Positions 25,189-31,487 of a DNA stretch of 46,119 nt are shown piece after piece. This DNA is from UBA6382 sp963600315 (GTDB taxonomy: Bacteria; Bacteroidota; Bacteroidia; Bacteroidales; Bacteroidaceae), in assembly GCA_963600315.1 (NCBI GenBank), contig CAVCAW010000014.1, forward strand, positions 1 to 46,119, written 5' to 3'. Positions within the stretch are counted from its first letter, which is position 1. Every line of letters begins with the position of its first letter. The notes below the pieces were generated by a model. The model did no database searches. It worked only from the letters and a program-made list of their open reading frames with translations, and was not told the DNA's origin. A program made the position numbers and the translations under genes.

Positions 25189-25218
25189 GCTTAAAAAGGT
25201 GTTTTTTGTGTGAGAGTG

Positions 25219-25226
25219 CAAAGTTA
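25219..25226 (-). promoter_or_regulatory. Possible promoter of the purH-mre-mrd run, -7 box only
   Basis: The minus strand reads TAACTTTG followed by GCAC, 30 bases upstream of the purH start. No TTTG is found at the expected upstream distance. Confidence 0.5.
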
Positions 25227-25337
25227 AGGCTTTTTTGTTACTTATCAGATTGATACTAAGCATAATTTACGGAGAAATATGCTACAAAATTTTCCCCGTG
25301 TGGCAAAAGCCATTCTGATAGGTGCAAAACGTGGTAG

Positions 25338-25366
25338 CACGGCAGAGCTGTGGTTGGTCTGCCGTG
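25338..25366 (-). terminator. Hairpin after the TIGR02757 gene
   Basis: A 9-bp perfect GC-rich stem (25338-25346 with 25358-25366) 7 bases past the stop codon. Only four Ts follow on the minus strand after a short gap, so termination may be weak. Confidence 0.5.
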
Positions 25367-25373
25367 ATGGTTG

Positions 25374-26117
25374 CTAAATGCCCTTTTCTATGCCATAGCC
25401 GAAGAGTGCGAAGTCTCCTAGGGCAGGGTCGTCAGGAAAAATAGAGTGGAAGTGGTAGGTAATCTGCCGGGCGGTAGCGATGTCTGCCGAGTGGCGTGAG
25501 GTGAGCCCGAGTTTTAGGGCAGTGTGGTGCACATGGGTGTCGAGTGGAATAACCAGCGACTTTGGTGACAGTCGTTTCCAAATGCCGAGGTCGACAATGT
25601 TGTCGCGCCGCACCATCCAGCGCAGAAAAAGCCATAATCTTTTGCACGGTGACTTCTTGCTTGCATCGGCTATGCCCGCTATGCCACTGAAAATGCGGCT
25701 GATTGCCTGGGTCGGGTCGTTATTGATGTCACCGAGGTTGTCCACAACGCAATCCTCCAGGTCTACATGCTGTCGGTAGACCTCATAGAGCCGCTCCATG
25801 AGATTGTAGAAATCACCATAGCGCACGGTGCGGTAGAAGCAGTCATGGCTGTTGCGAAATTGTTTCCATACGCAGCTTTGCAAGTAGCCAAAGGGGGCAT
25901 TCTTGAAAATATCGCTGTCCAAACGATTGGCGGTGGCAACTATCTGCTTGCGGTTGCCCCAACTTATCCATGCAGTGACAAATGCCGAAATCTCAATATC
26001 CCTTTTGCTGGTGTAGCGGTGAGGGAATTGTACTGGGTCGCTGGTGATGAAATCCTTTGTGTTGTAGCGAAGCGCCAGTTCTCTAAGAAATTCGGGCGTA
26101 ACCTTGTCGGACAACAT
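25374..26117 (-). CDS. TIGR02757 family protein of unknown function
   Basis: I recognise the TIGR02757 family, common in Bacteroidetes, of undetermined function. The protein has 247 residues, starting MLSDKVTPEFLRELALRYNT. Conserved-looking blocks are DPVQFPHRYTSKRDIEISAFVTAWISWGNRKQI (about 26-60), a DDP-type region replaced here by GDINNDPTQAISRIF, the KRLWLFLRWMVRRDN block (about 169-183), and VIPLDTHVHHTALKLGLTSRHSADIATA (about 199-226). The last resembles a helix-hairpin-helix DNA glycosylase-like fold, which suggests but does not prove nucleic-acid binding. No signal peptide or membrane segment. It ends with the family-typical DFALFGYGIEK. Confidence 0.88.
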   Translation of the reverse strand: MLSDKVTPEFLRELALRYNTKDFITSDPVQFPHRYTSKRDIEISAFVTAWISWGNRKQIVATANRLDSDIFKNAPFGYLQSCVWKQFRNSHDCFYRTVRYGDFYNLMERLYEVYRQHVDLEDCVVDNLGDINNDPTQAISRIFSGIAGIADASKKSPCKRLWLFLRWMVRRDNIVDLGIWKRLSPKSLVIPLDTHVHHTALKLGLTSRHSADIATARQITYHFHSIFPDDPALGDFALFGYGIEKGI

Positions 26118-26123
26118 GGAGTA

Positions 26124-26492
26124 TCAGAGTTTTTCCATGAACTTGTGCCTGTTGACGATGTATCTGACGTGTTCTCCCTCGCCAATGATGCCTTTGTCGT
26201 CTTGTGCCGTGAGGCTGAAGGTCAATTTGCGTCCCTCTACAGCGGTGAGGGTAGCGGTGGCACTCACCTTGTGCCCAGGGGCGGTAGGGCGCAGGTGTGT
26301 GGTGCTAATCATAGAACCTACGGTGGTGGAGTCTTCTTCAAGTTGGTCTTTCACCGCAAGCATTGCGGCGTTCTCCATGAGAGCTGCCATCTGTGGCGTT
26401 GCCAAAACCTCAAGGTCGCCGCTGCCAAGAACAACGGCTGTGTGCTGATGCTCCACGATGAGCTCTGCTGTATACGATAGTCCTGTTTCCAT
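26124..26492 (-). CDS. Hotdog-fold thioesterase (FlK-like)
   Basis: Acyl-CoA thioesterase-like protein of 122 residues with the single hotdog fold of the fluoroacetyl-CoA thioesterase group. Typical blocks are an N-terminal strand, VLATPQMAALMENAA (about 28-42, hotdog helix start), STTVGSMISTTHLRPTAPGHKVSATATL (about 54-81) and a GIIGEGEHVRYIVNRHKF end (about 101-118). E40 in the helix and H65 in the THLRP motif are candidate catalytic residues by analogy with FlK. Actual substrate is unknown. Six bases separate its stop from the start of the TIGR02757 gene, so the two are co-transcribed. Confidence 0.86.
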   Translation of the reverse strand: METGLSYTAELIVEHQHTAVVLGSGDLEVLATPQMAALMENAAMLAVKDQLEEDSTTVGSMISTTHLRPTAPGHKVSATATLTAVEGRKLTFSLTAQDDKGIIGEGEHVRYIVNRHKFMEKL

Positions 26493-26501
26493 AAGTAACT
26501 A

Positions 26502-26525
26502 GTTGTAGTGAAAGTTGTAGTGAAA
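26502..26525 (-). repeat. Tandem 12-bp repeat in the thioesterase leader
   Basis: GTTGTAGTGAAA occurs twice without a gap (26502-26513 and 26514-26525), 10-33 bases upstream of the thioesterase start. A small hairpin (AGTCGG/CCGACT, about 26536-26556) lies just beyond. Together they fill the predicted leader. Confidence 0.7.
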
Positions 26526-26560
26526 ATATGTTGAGAGTCGGCATCATGCACCGACTATGG

Positions 26561-26568
26561 CAAAATTA
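26561..26568 (-). promoter_or_regulatory. Probable promoter of the thioesterase gene
   Basis: The minus strand reads TAATTTTG; TTG lies 22 bases upstream (26591-26593), slightly wide. The predicted leader is about 60 bases. Confidence 0.5.
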
Positions 26569-26609
26569 GTCTTTTCCTTTCACAGGTGACCAATATTTGT
26601 AAGTAAAAT

Positions 26610-26641
26610 TTTGGAGATTAAGGGCTTTTGAACTATATTTG
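26610..26641 (+). promoter_or_regulatory. Promoter of the GH20 gene
   Basis: TTTG (26610-26613), 20 bases, then TATATTTG (26634-26641): a full Bacteroidetes consensus. Start of transcription near 26647 gives a leader of about 37 bases. Confidence 0.85.
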
Positions 26642-26683
26642 CAATTCAATTATAAACCTGCTAAATATAGAATAATTCAGATT

Positions 26684-28672
26684 ATGAAGAACAAGATTCT
26701 GGGCGCTGTGGCCCTCCTTGCATTGGCACTGGCTGTGAAGCCCATGGGCGCAGTTGCTCAAAATGCCAAGCCTTTTGTGATTCCTGAAGTCCGCGAATGG
26801 AAAGGGGCTGAGGGCATGATGACATTGGGAACTACTGTCTCAGTTGTGACGACTGATGGAACCGAGAGCGTGGCCCAGGCCTTTGCTGGTGACCTCGACG
26901 TGCTGTGTGGCATCAAAGCCAATGTGGTGACAAAAGCCAAGCCTCAGGCCGGCGACATCGTTTTCAAGGTCGTGGCCGACAAGAAGAAAAAACAAAACAC
27001 CGAAGCCTACACTATCTCCATAACTGACAAGGTTGAAGTCTCATCTACTTCTGCCACAGGTCTCTATTGGGCTACACGCACCCTGCTGCAGATGCTCGAC
27101 GGCAAGGACAAAACCGAGCTGCCCAAGGGTACAATCAAGGATTGTCCTGACTTCGGAGTGCGCGGCTTCATGATTGACTGCGGCCGCAAGTATATCCCCA
27201 TGTCTTATCTGCACCAGCTCGTCAAGATAATGAGCTACTACAAGATGAACTTCCTGCAGGTGCACCTCAACGACAACGGTTTCCCTCAATTCTTTGAGCA
27301 CGATTGGAACAAGACCTACGCAGCGTTCCGCCTTGAGTGCGACACCTATCCCGGACTTACCGCACGTGATGGTTTCTACACCAAGGCCGAGTTCCGCGAT
27401 TTCCAGAAGAAGGCAATGGCCCTGGGCGTTGAGATAGTTCCCGAAATTGACGCACCGGCCCACAGCCTCGCCTTCACCCACTATGATCCCGAACTGGGCA
27501 GCCATAAGTACGGCACCGACCACCTCGATATCACCAACCCCAAGAGCCAGAAGTTCATCGACGCTCTGTGGAAGGAGTATCTTGAGGGCGACGACCCCGT
27601 CTTCGTAGGTCCGCGCGTCGACATAGGCACCGACGAATACTCCAACAGGGATAAAGAGGTTGTGGAACTCTTCCGCGCCTTCACCGACCACCTTATTAAG
27701 CATGTAGAGTCCTACGGCAAGCAGGCTTGCCTCTGGGGCTCGCTGACCCACGCCAAGGGCGACACTCCCGTCCAGGTCGACAACGTGATTATGTCGCTGT
27801 GGTCAAACGACTACGCCGTCCCCGACTCAATGCTCAAGCTGGGCTACAAGTGCATCAGCATTCCTGACGGACTCACCTACATCGTGCCCCACGCTGGCTA
27901 CTACTATGACTACCTCAACCACCAGTACCTCTACGAGCACTGGACTCCCAACATCGTGGGCAACGGTAAGTACACCTTCCCCTACGACAGCAAGCAGATT
28001 CTGGGTGGCATGTTTGCCGTGTGGAACGACCACTGTGGCAACGGTGTCTCAGTCAAGGATATCCACCACCGTACCTATCCCGCCATCCAGACCCTCAGCG
28101 CCAAGTTCTGGACCGGCAAAAACGTCACGCTGCCATGGGCTGAGTTCGACGAGAAGCGCATGACCCTCAGCGAGGCTCCCGGCGTCAATGAACTCGGACA
28201 GCTCAGTAAGTCGGCTTATGACAAGACCTTCGCAGCCCTCAACCCCAACCAGACCTTCTCGCCCGACGGCAAGATTGAGGCTGGCTACGATTACTCCGTT
28301 GAGTTCGACCTCGAGGCCGTCGAGGAGGCTAAGGGTACCGTACTCCTCCAGTCGCCCAACGCCAAGCTCTATATCGCCGACCCCGTCAACGGACGCATGG
28401 CCTATGAGCGCGACGGCTACCTCTTTACCTTCAACTTCGCTCCCTACAACGGAGAGAAGGCCAAGGTCTGCATAGAAGGCAACAACAAGGCCACCTACCT
28501 CTATATCAACGGCAAGCTGGCTGAGGCCAGAGACGGCCGCACCTTCTTCAACGAGGGCAAGACCCGCATCAAGACTCTCGAGACCCTCGTGTTGCCGTTG
28601 CAGGCTACTGGCGACTTTAAGTCTAAAGTAACCAACTTCAACTTGCGCAATTCACTTAGGTATACAAAATAA
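26684..28672 (+). CDS. Family GH20 beta-N-acetylhexosaminidase
   Basis: Exo-acting hexosaminidase, likely periplasmic, trimming GlcNAc/GalNAc from host glycans, chitin-type chains or cell-wall pieces. The start at 26684 (MKNKILGAVALLALALAVKP) gives 662 residues with a signal peptide cleaved near residue 26. The GH20b-type domain spans about 31-145, and the catalytic barrel about 155-450, with HLNDNG (194-199), PEIDAPAH (253-260) and the catalytic pair D317-E318 in GTDEYSN. The motif is GTDE where most GH20 enzymes have GGDE. A C-terminal beta-sandwich (about 540-655) with LYINGKL resembles carbohydrate-binding or LamG-like modules. Codons end strongly in C (C 22, G 10 in 27901-27960), suggesting high expression. 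It is monocistronic. Confidence 0.92.
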   Translation: MKNKILGAVALLALALAVKPMGAVAQNAKPFVIPEVREWKGAEGMMTLGTTVSVVTTDGTESVAQAFAGDLDVLCGIKANVVTKAKPQAGDIVFKVVADKKKKQNTEAYTISITDKVEVSSTSATGLYWATRTLLQMLDGKDKTELPKGTIKDCPDFGVRGFMIDCGRKYIPMSYLHQLVKIMSYYKMNFLQVHLNDNGFPQFFEHDWNKTYAAFRLECDTYPGLTARDGFYTKAEFRDFQKKAMALGVEIVPEIDAPAHSLAFTHYDPELGSHKYGTDHLDITNPKSQKFIDALWKEYLEGDDPVFVGPRVDIGTDEYSNRDKEVVELFRAFTDHLIKHVESYGKQACLWGSLTHAKGDTPVQVDNVIMSLWSNDYAVPDSMLKLGYKCISIPDGLTYIVPHAGYYYDYLNHQYLYEHWTPNIVGNGKYTFPYDSKQILGGMFAVWNDHCGNGVSVKDIHHRTYPAIQTLSAKFWTGKNVTLPWAEFDEKRMTLSEAPGVNELGQLSKSAYDKTFAALNPNQTFSPDGKIEAGYDYSVEFDLEAVEEAKGTVLLQSPNAKLYIADPVNGRMAYERDGYLFTFNFAPYNGEKAKVCIEGNNKATYLYINGKLAEARDGRTFFNEGKTRIKTLETLVLPLQATGDFKSKVTNFNLRNSLRYTK

Positions 28673-28686
28673 TAGAACTATATGAC

Positions 28687-28753
28687 AGGCCGGTCATCTT
28701 TCGTAAACTACGTGTGTAGCTACACATGTTCGGAAGATGCCCGGCCTTTTTTT
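28687..28753 (+). terminator. Terminator of the GH20 gene
   Basis: AGGCCGG and ATCTT pair with AAGAT and CCGGCCT around one mismatch, and an inner GTGTAGCTACAC palindrome folds separately. A run of seven Ts follows (28747-28753). It lies 15 bases after the stop. Confidence 0.9.
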
Positions 28754-28800
28754 AGACCTACCCAATATATTGGCTGATACCAACAACTATTAATAATATC

Positions 28801-28845
28801 TCTCAATGTGGAAAGCCTACAATAACTCTCAACGTGGAAAGTCTA
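28801..28845 (+). repeat. 26-base imperfect direct duplication over the DUF805 gene start
   Basis: TCTCAAYGTGGAAAGYCTA occurs at 28801-28819 and again at 28827-28845 with two mismatches. The first copy carries the ATG used as start; the second encodes residues 8-13 in a different frame relative to the motif. It looks like a recent local duplication. Confidence 0.7.
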
Positions 28846-29537
28846 GCGGGCAGCTTCACTGCTGCCCCGAGTGCGCATGTCCGCTTAGTGGCAACGAAAC
28901 GCAATGCCCCGAATGCAGCTGTCCCGTAAGTAGCGAGATGGTGGCATGTCCCGAATGTGGAACCAGCTATGATGCCTTGGCGCCCCAGTGCCCCATGTGC
29001 GCCTGCCCCAACGATGAGTTGCGTGAGTCCACCACTAAGTTGCCTCAACCTGACTATACGCTCAGCGTGTTGCGCACCATGTGGCGCGTAATCACCTCCT
29101 ATCGTGATTTCTCGGGCAGAGCACGACGGTCGGAGTTCTGGATTTTCATATTGTTCAACTGTGTGGTTGGCTTTTTGCTCTATCTCACCATGTTTGGCTG
29201 CATAGGTCGCGACTACGTGACTGTCACCGAGGCAACCACCACCGCTGACTATTGGTATCGTCTGCTCTATACCTGCGTGGTGTCCCATTTGCCCATGACC
29301 ACTGTCGTAGTGGTCTATGCATTACTGGCACTACTGCCCCTATTGTCGGTCACGGTGCGCCGTCTTCACGACACCGGTCGCTCTGGTTGGTGGGTGCTCT
29401 TGGCGGTGTTGCCTTACCTATTTGGTTCATTTGTTGGTATCAATCACTACACAGGTTTCATACTCTTGGGTGTCATGCTGTTGCTCGACAGCGTGTCGTC
29501 CAATCGCTGGGGGCTGAATCCTGTCGCTGCTTCCTAA
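28806..29537 (+). CDS. Zinc-ribbon / DUF805 membrane protein
   Basis: Inner-membrane protein of unknown function, 243 residues. Residues 19-67 hold four CPxC knuckles (C20/C23, C34/C37, C48/C51, C62/C65), enough for two zinc ribbons. Residues about 85-240 form a DUF805 domain: YRDFSGRARRSEFWIF (about 99-114), RRLHDTGRSGWW (about 189-200) and the end motif NRWGLNP, with three to four membrane helices. DUF805 proteins often lack zinc ribbons, so the fusion is of interest. The start at 28806 is the first ATG; it lies inside a 26-base duplication and has no clear promoter. Confidence 0.85.
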   Translation: MWKAYNNSQRGKSSGQLHCCPECACPLSGNETQCPECSCPVSSEMVACPECGTSYDALAPQCPMCACPNDELRESTTKLPQPDYTLSVLRTMWRVITSYRDFSGRARRSEFWIFILFNCVVGFLLYLTMFGCIGRDYVTVTEATTTADYWYRLLYTCVVSHLPMTTVVVVYALLALLPLLSVTVRRLHDTGRSGWWVLLAVLPYLFGSFVGINHYTGFILLGVMLLLDSVSSNRWGLNPVAAS

Positions 29538-29569
29538 GAGGTTTTTGAATTAGAGACAATAGTCAATTT

Positions 29570-29620
29570 GCGGAGAACAGACCAACGCTTGTGTAGCGAG
29601 CCTGTCCTCCGCTTGCTTTT
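29570..29620 (+). terminator. Terminator of the DUF805 gene
   Basis: GCGGAG pairs with CTCCGC (29570-29575 with 29607-29612), continued by ACAG/CTGT and an inner AGCG/CGCT pairing, followed by TTGCTTTT. It lies 33 bases after the stop. Confidence 0.75.
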
Positions 29621-29726
29621 ACTCGTAAATGAGGTGACATTGTTTCTGGCTTGATATGTTTTGGTAAATTGTTTTTACCTTAGCAATGCGATGGATGGGG
29701 TAAACTTTAGAGACCCGCTCTCGTTC

Positions 29727-29756
29727 CAGTCAAGTTTCTAACTTGGCTTTTTTGTG
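29727..29756 (+). other. Small terminator-like hairpin with no gene before it
   Basis: AGTCAAGTT, a three-base loop, then AACTTGGCT (9 pairs, one G-U) and six Ts. It stands in the 332-base gap between the DUF805 gene and rsmD, after the DUF805 terminator, so it might end a small RNA from about 29640. No convincing promoter was found and the rest of the gap shows nothing I recognise. Confidence 0.35.
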
Positions 29757-29788
29757 TGTATGATTTCATCGACTTGTATGCGTAAATA

Positions 29789-29829
29789 AAAGCCCAAAAC
29801 ACTTGTGGGGGAGAAGTGTTTTGGGCTTT
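29789..29829 (-). terminator. Terminator of rsmD
   Basis: A 16-bp perfect stem (29789-29804 with 29814-29829). On the minus strand it is followed by TTTTATTT, 40 bases past the rsmD stop. Confidence 0.8.
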
Positions 29830-29869
29830 GTGGTTGTTGCCTGGCTTGAGCCTCTGTTTTGCCTGGCAA

Positions 29870-30409
29870 CTATTGGTGCTTTTTGAATATCGAGAAATTC
29901 ACGCTTCCGTAGGTGCGGTGCTCTACGAAGAGCGGGTGATTGGTGAAATCGTAGTCCTTGCCGTGCTCCAACACGAAAATAGTGTCTTCGTGCATCAGGG
30001 CAGAGGTAGTAATCATGTCGGGCAGTTCCGCCAGTCGTGGCAGGGCATAGGGTGGGTCAGCGAAGATGAAGTCAAACGGTTCGCTGGCCTTGCCGACAAA
30101 CTTGAGCACGTCGCCTTTCAGAACTATGGCGTTAGGGTCATTGAGCCCCTTGAAGAGTTGCTTGATAAAGGTATAATGCTGAATGTCTTTTTCCACACAT
30201 ACTACTTGGGCGGCTCCTCTCGACAAAAGTTCGAGTGTTATGCTGCCGGTGCCGCCGAAGAGATCGAGTGCCCTAAGCCCGTCGAAGTCGATGTAGGCCT
30301 TGAGCACGTTGAACAAGTTCTCCTTGGCGAAGTCAGTGGTGGGCCTTGCCTTGAACGTTGTGGGCACCTTGAAGTGCCTGCCTTTATATTTGCCTGTGAT
30401 GGCTCGCAT
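29870..30409 (-). CDS. rsmD: 16S rRNA (guanine(966)-N(2))-methyltransferase RsmD
   Basis: Methylates G966 of 16S rRNA using S-adenosylmethionine. The start at 30409 (MRAITGKYKGRHFKVPTTFK) gives 179 residues. Motifs are RPTTDFAKENLFN (22-34), the SAM site DLFGGTGSI (49-57) and the catalytic DPPY (118-121). The frame is open upstream but there it overlaps the DUF3822 gene and is not conserved. It follows the DUF3822 gene by 50 bases, a pairing often seen in Bacteroidales. Confidence 0.95.
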   Translation of the reverse strand: MRAITGKYKGRHFKVPTTFKARPTTDFAKENLFNVLKAYIDFDGLRALDLFGGTGSITLELLSRGAAQVVCVEKDIQHYTFIKQLFKGLNDPNAIVLKGDVLKFVGKASEPFDFIFADPPYALPRLAELPDMITTSALMHEDTIFVLEHGKDYDFTNHPLFVEHRTYGSVNFSIFKKHQ

Positions 30410-30459
30410 GGTGTGTGACGTGTTGATTGAGTTTGTGTGTGTGTGTGCTCTTGCTATGG

Positions 30460-31251
30460 TCAGAATGCTTTGAGCAGCATCACCTTGAAGTCGTAGGGAA
30501 ATTGCTCTATCTCCGACAGGGGATGGTGGCTCAGTTCTTCTGCGTCTTTCATGAGAAATCCTTTTTGGCCAATCTTGCTGAGATTGCCTGCTATGTCGAC
30601 AGCAAGGTCTTGGTCGCCACACACGAGCAAGTCTTCGCCGTTGGCAAGCACTCCCTTCAGCCGAACAACGCCAGCTATGTAGTAGAGGGCGTCGGCGGAG
30701 TGGTGGAGCGTATAGGTGTTCATGAATACGAGTTGGCTGTCCTTAATCACCGTGGTGGTAAGTTTGTCTTCGTTGACATAGCAGTAGAGCCGTGGTGTCG
30801 TGGATTGAAACGGATAGCGCGAGGCGTGTTGCAGCACGAGCGATGTCAGTGTGGAGTGGAATCGGGCTTGGGGGAAGGCTTCACGCAAGGAGTGGCACAC
30901 GCCCTTGTCGACCGAAAATACCAATATGGCATTGAGGTAGGGCAGGGCATCGTAGAACACTTTGTTGTTCTGCTTGAGCGATGGGTAGTTGAAGAAGTAG
31001 ATTTCGGCAGCATCTTCTTCCTCAAATTCGCGTAGCGGCACTAGTGTTGTGGGCTCGTCGCAGTAGACTTCAACAGCGTCATAGGACTCGCGTGACAAGT
31101 CTGAACTCTTGATGGCCTTGTGGATGTTGGCATTGAGCGATATGCCAGGGTCGTTGCCGTATACCTCGTATTTGGGCATGCGGTTGACCAGTCTATTGTA
31201 GGTGCAGAAGATGATGCGCTGTCGGCTTAGTCTTATGGTGAGAGTGTTCAT
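30460..31251 (-). CDS. DUF3822 family protein
   Basis: Function unknown; the family is recognised by overall pattern and by its position directly upstream of rsmD. The protein has 263 residues, no signal peptide and no membrane helix. It starts MNTLTIRLSRQRIIFCTYNR. Blocks such as YDAVEVYCDEPTTLVPLREFEEEDAAEIY (about 57-85), VFSVDKGVCHSLREAFPQARFHS (about 111-133), YCYVNEDKL (about 155-163) and VCGDQDLAVDI fit a protein with the actin-like ATPase (PilM-like) fold, but this is inference. Confidence 0.82.
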   Translation of the reverse strand: MNTLTIRLSRQRIIFCTYNRLVNRMPKYEVYGNDPGISLNANIHKAIKSSDLSRESYDAVEVYCDEPTTLVPLREFEEEDAAEIYFFNYPSLKQNNKVFYDALPYLNAILVFSVDKGVCHSLREAFPQARFHSTLTSLVLQHASRYPFQSTTPRLYCYVNEDKLTTTVIKDSQLVFMNTYTLHHSADALYYIAGVVRLKGVLANGEDLLVCGDQDLAVDIAGNLSKIGQKGFLMKDAEELSHHPLSEIEQFPYDFKVMLLKAF

Positions 31252-31487
31252 TGGCTTACTTGGCTAAAGGGGCGCTACGCCATGTCGTCTTGATGGCGGA
31301 GCGCCCTGTTAGGGTCTGCAAATATACGCATATCGCTTGAATTTGCGGCAGCCGAGTGCCCTAAACTTTGCAGAGCACTGCCAAAGAAATTGTTATAGTA
31401 GTTGTTTTCTGGCTGGATTGGCTGTGTGAAACATGCCACTGCTTGAGTTTGTATAGTCTCAGTGCCTATAGCTGTCCATAGGGCTCT

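Noticed and set aside
25338..25366. Regulatory RNA between purH and the TIGR02757 gene
   Set aside because: The hairpin lies immediately after the TIGR02757 stop codon and is more simply a transcript end structure.
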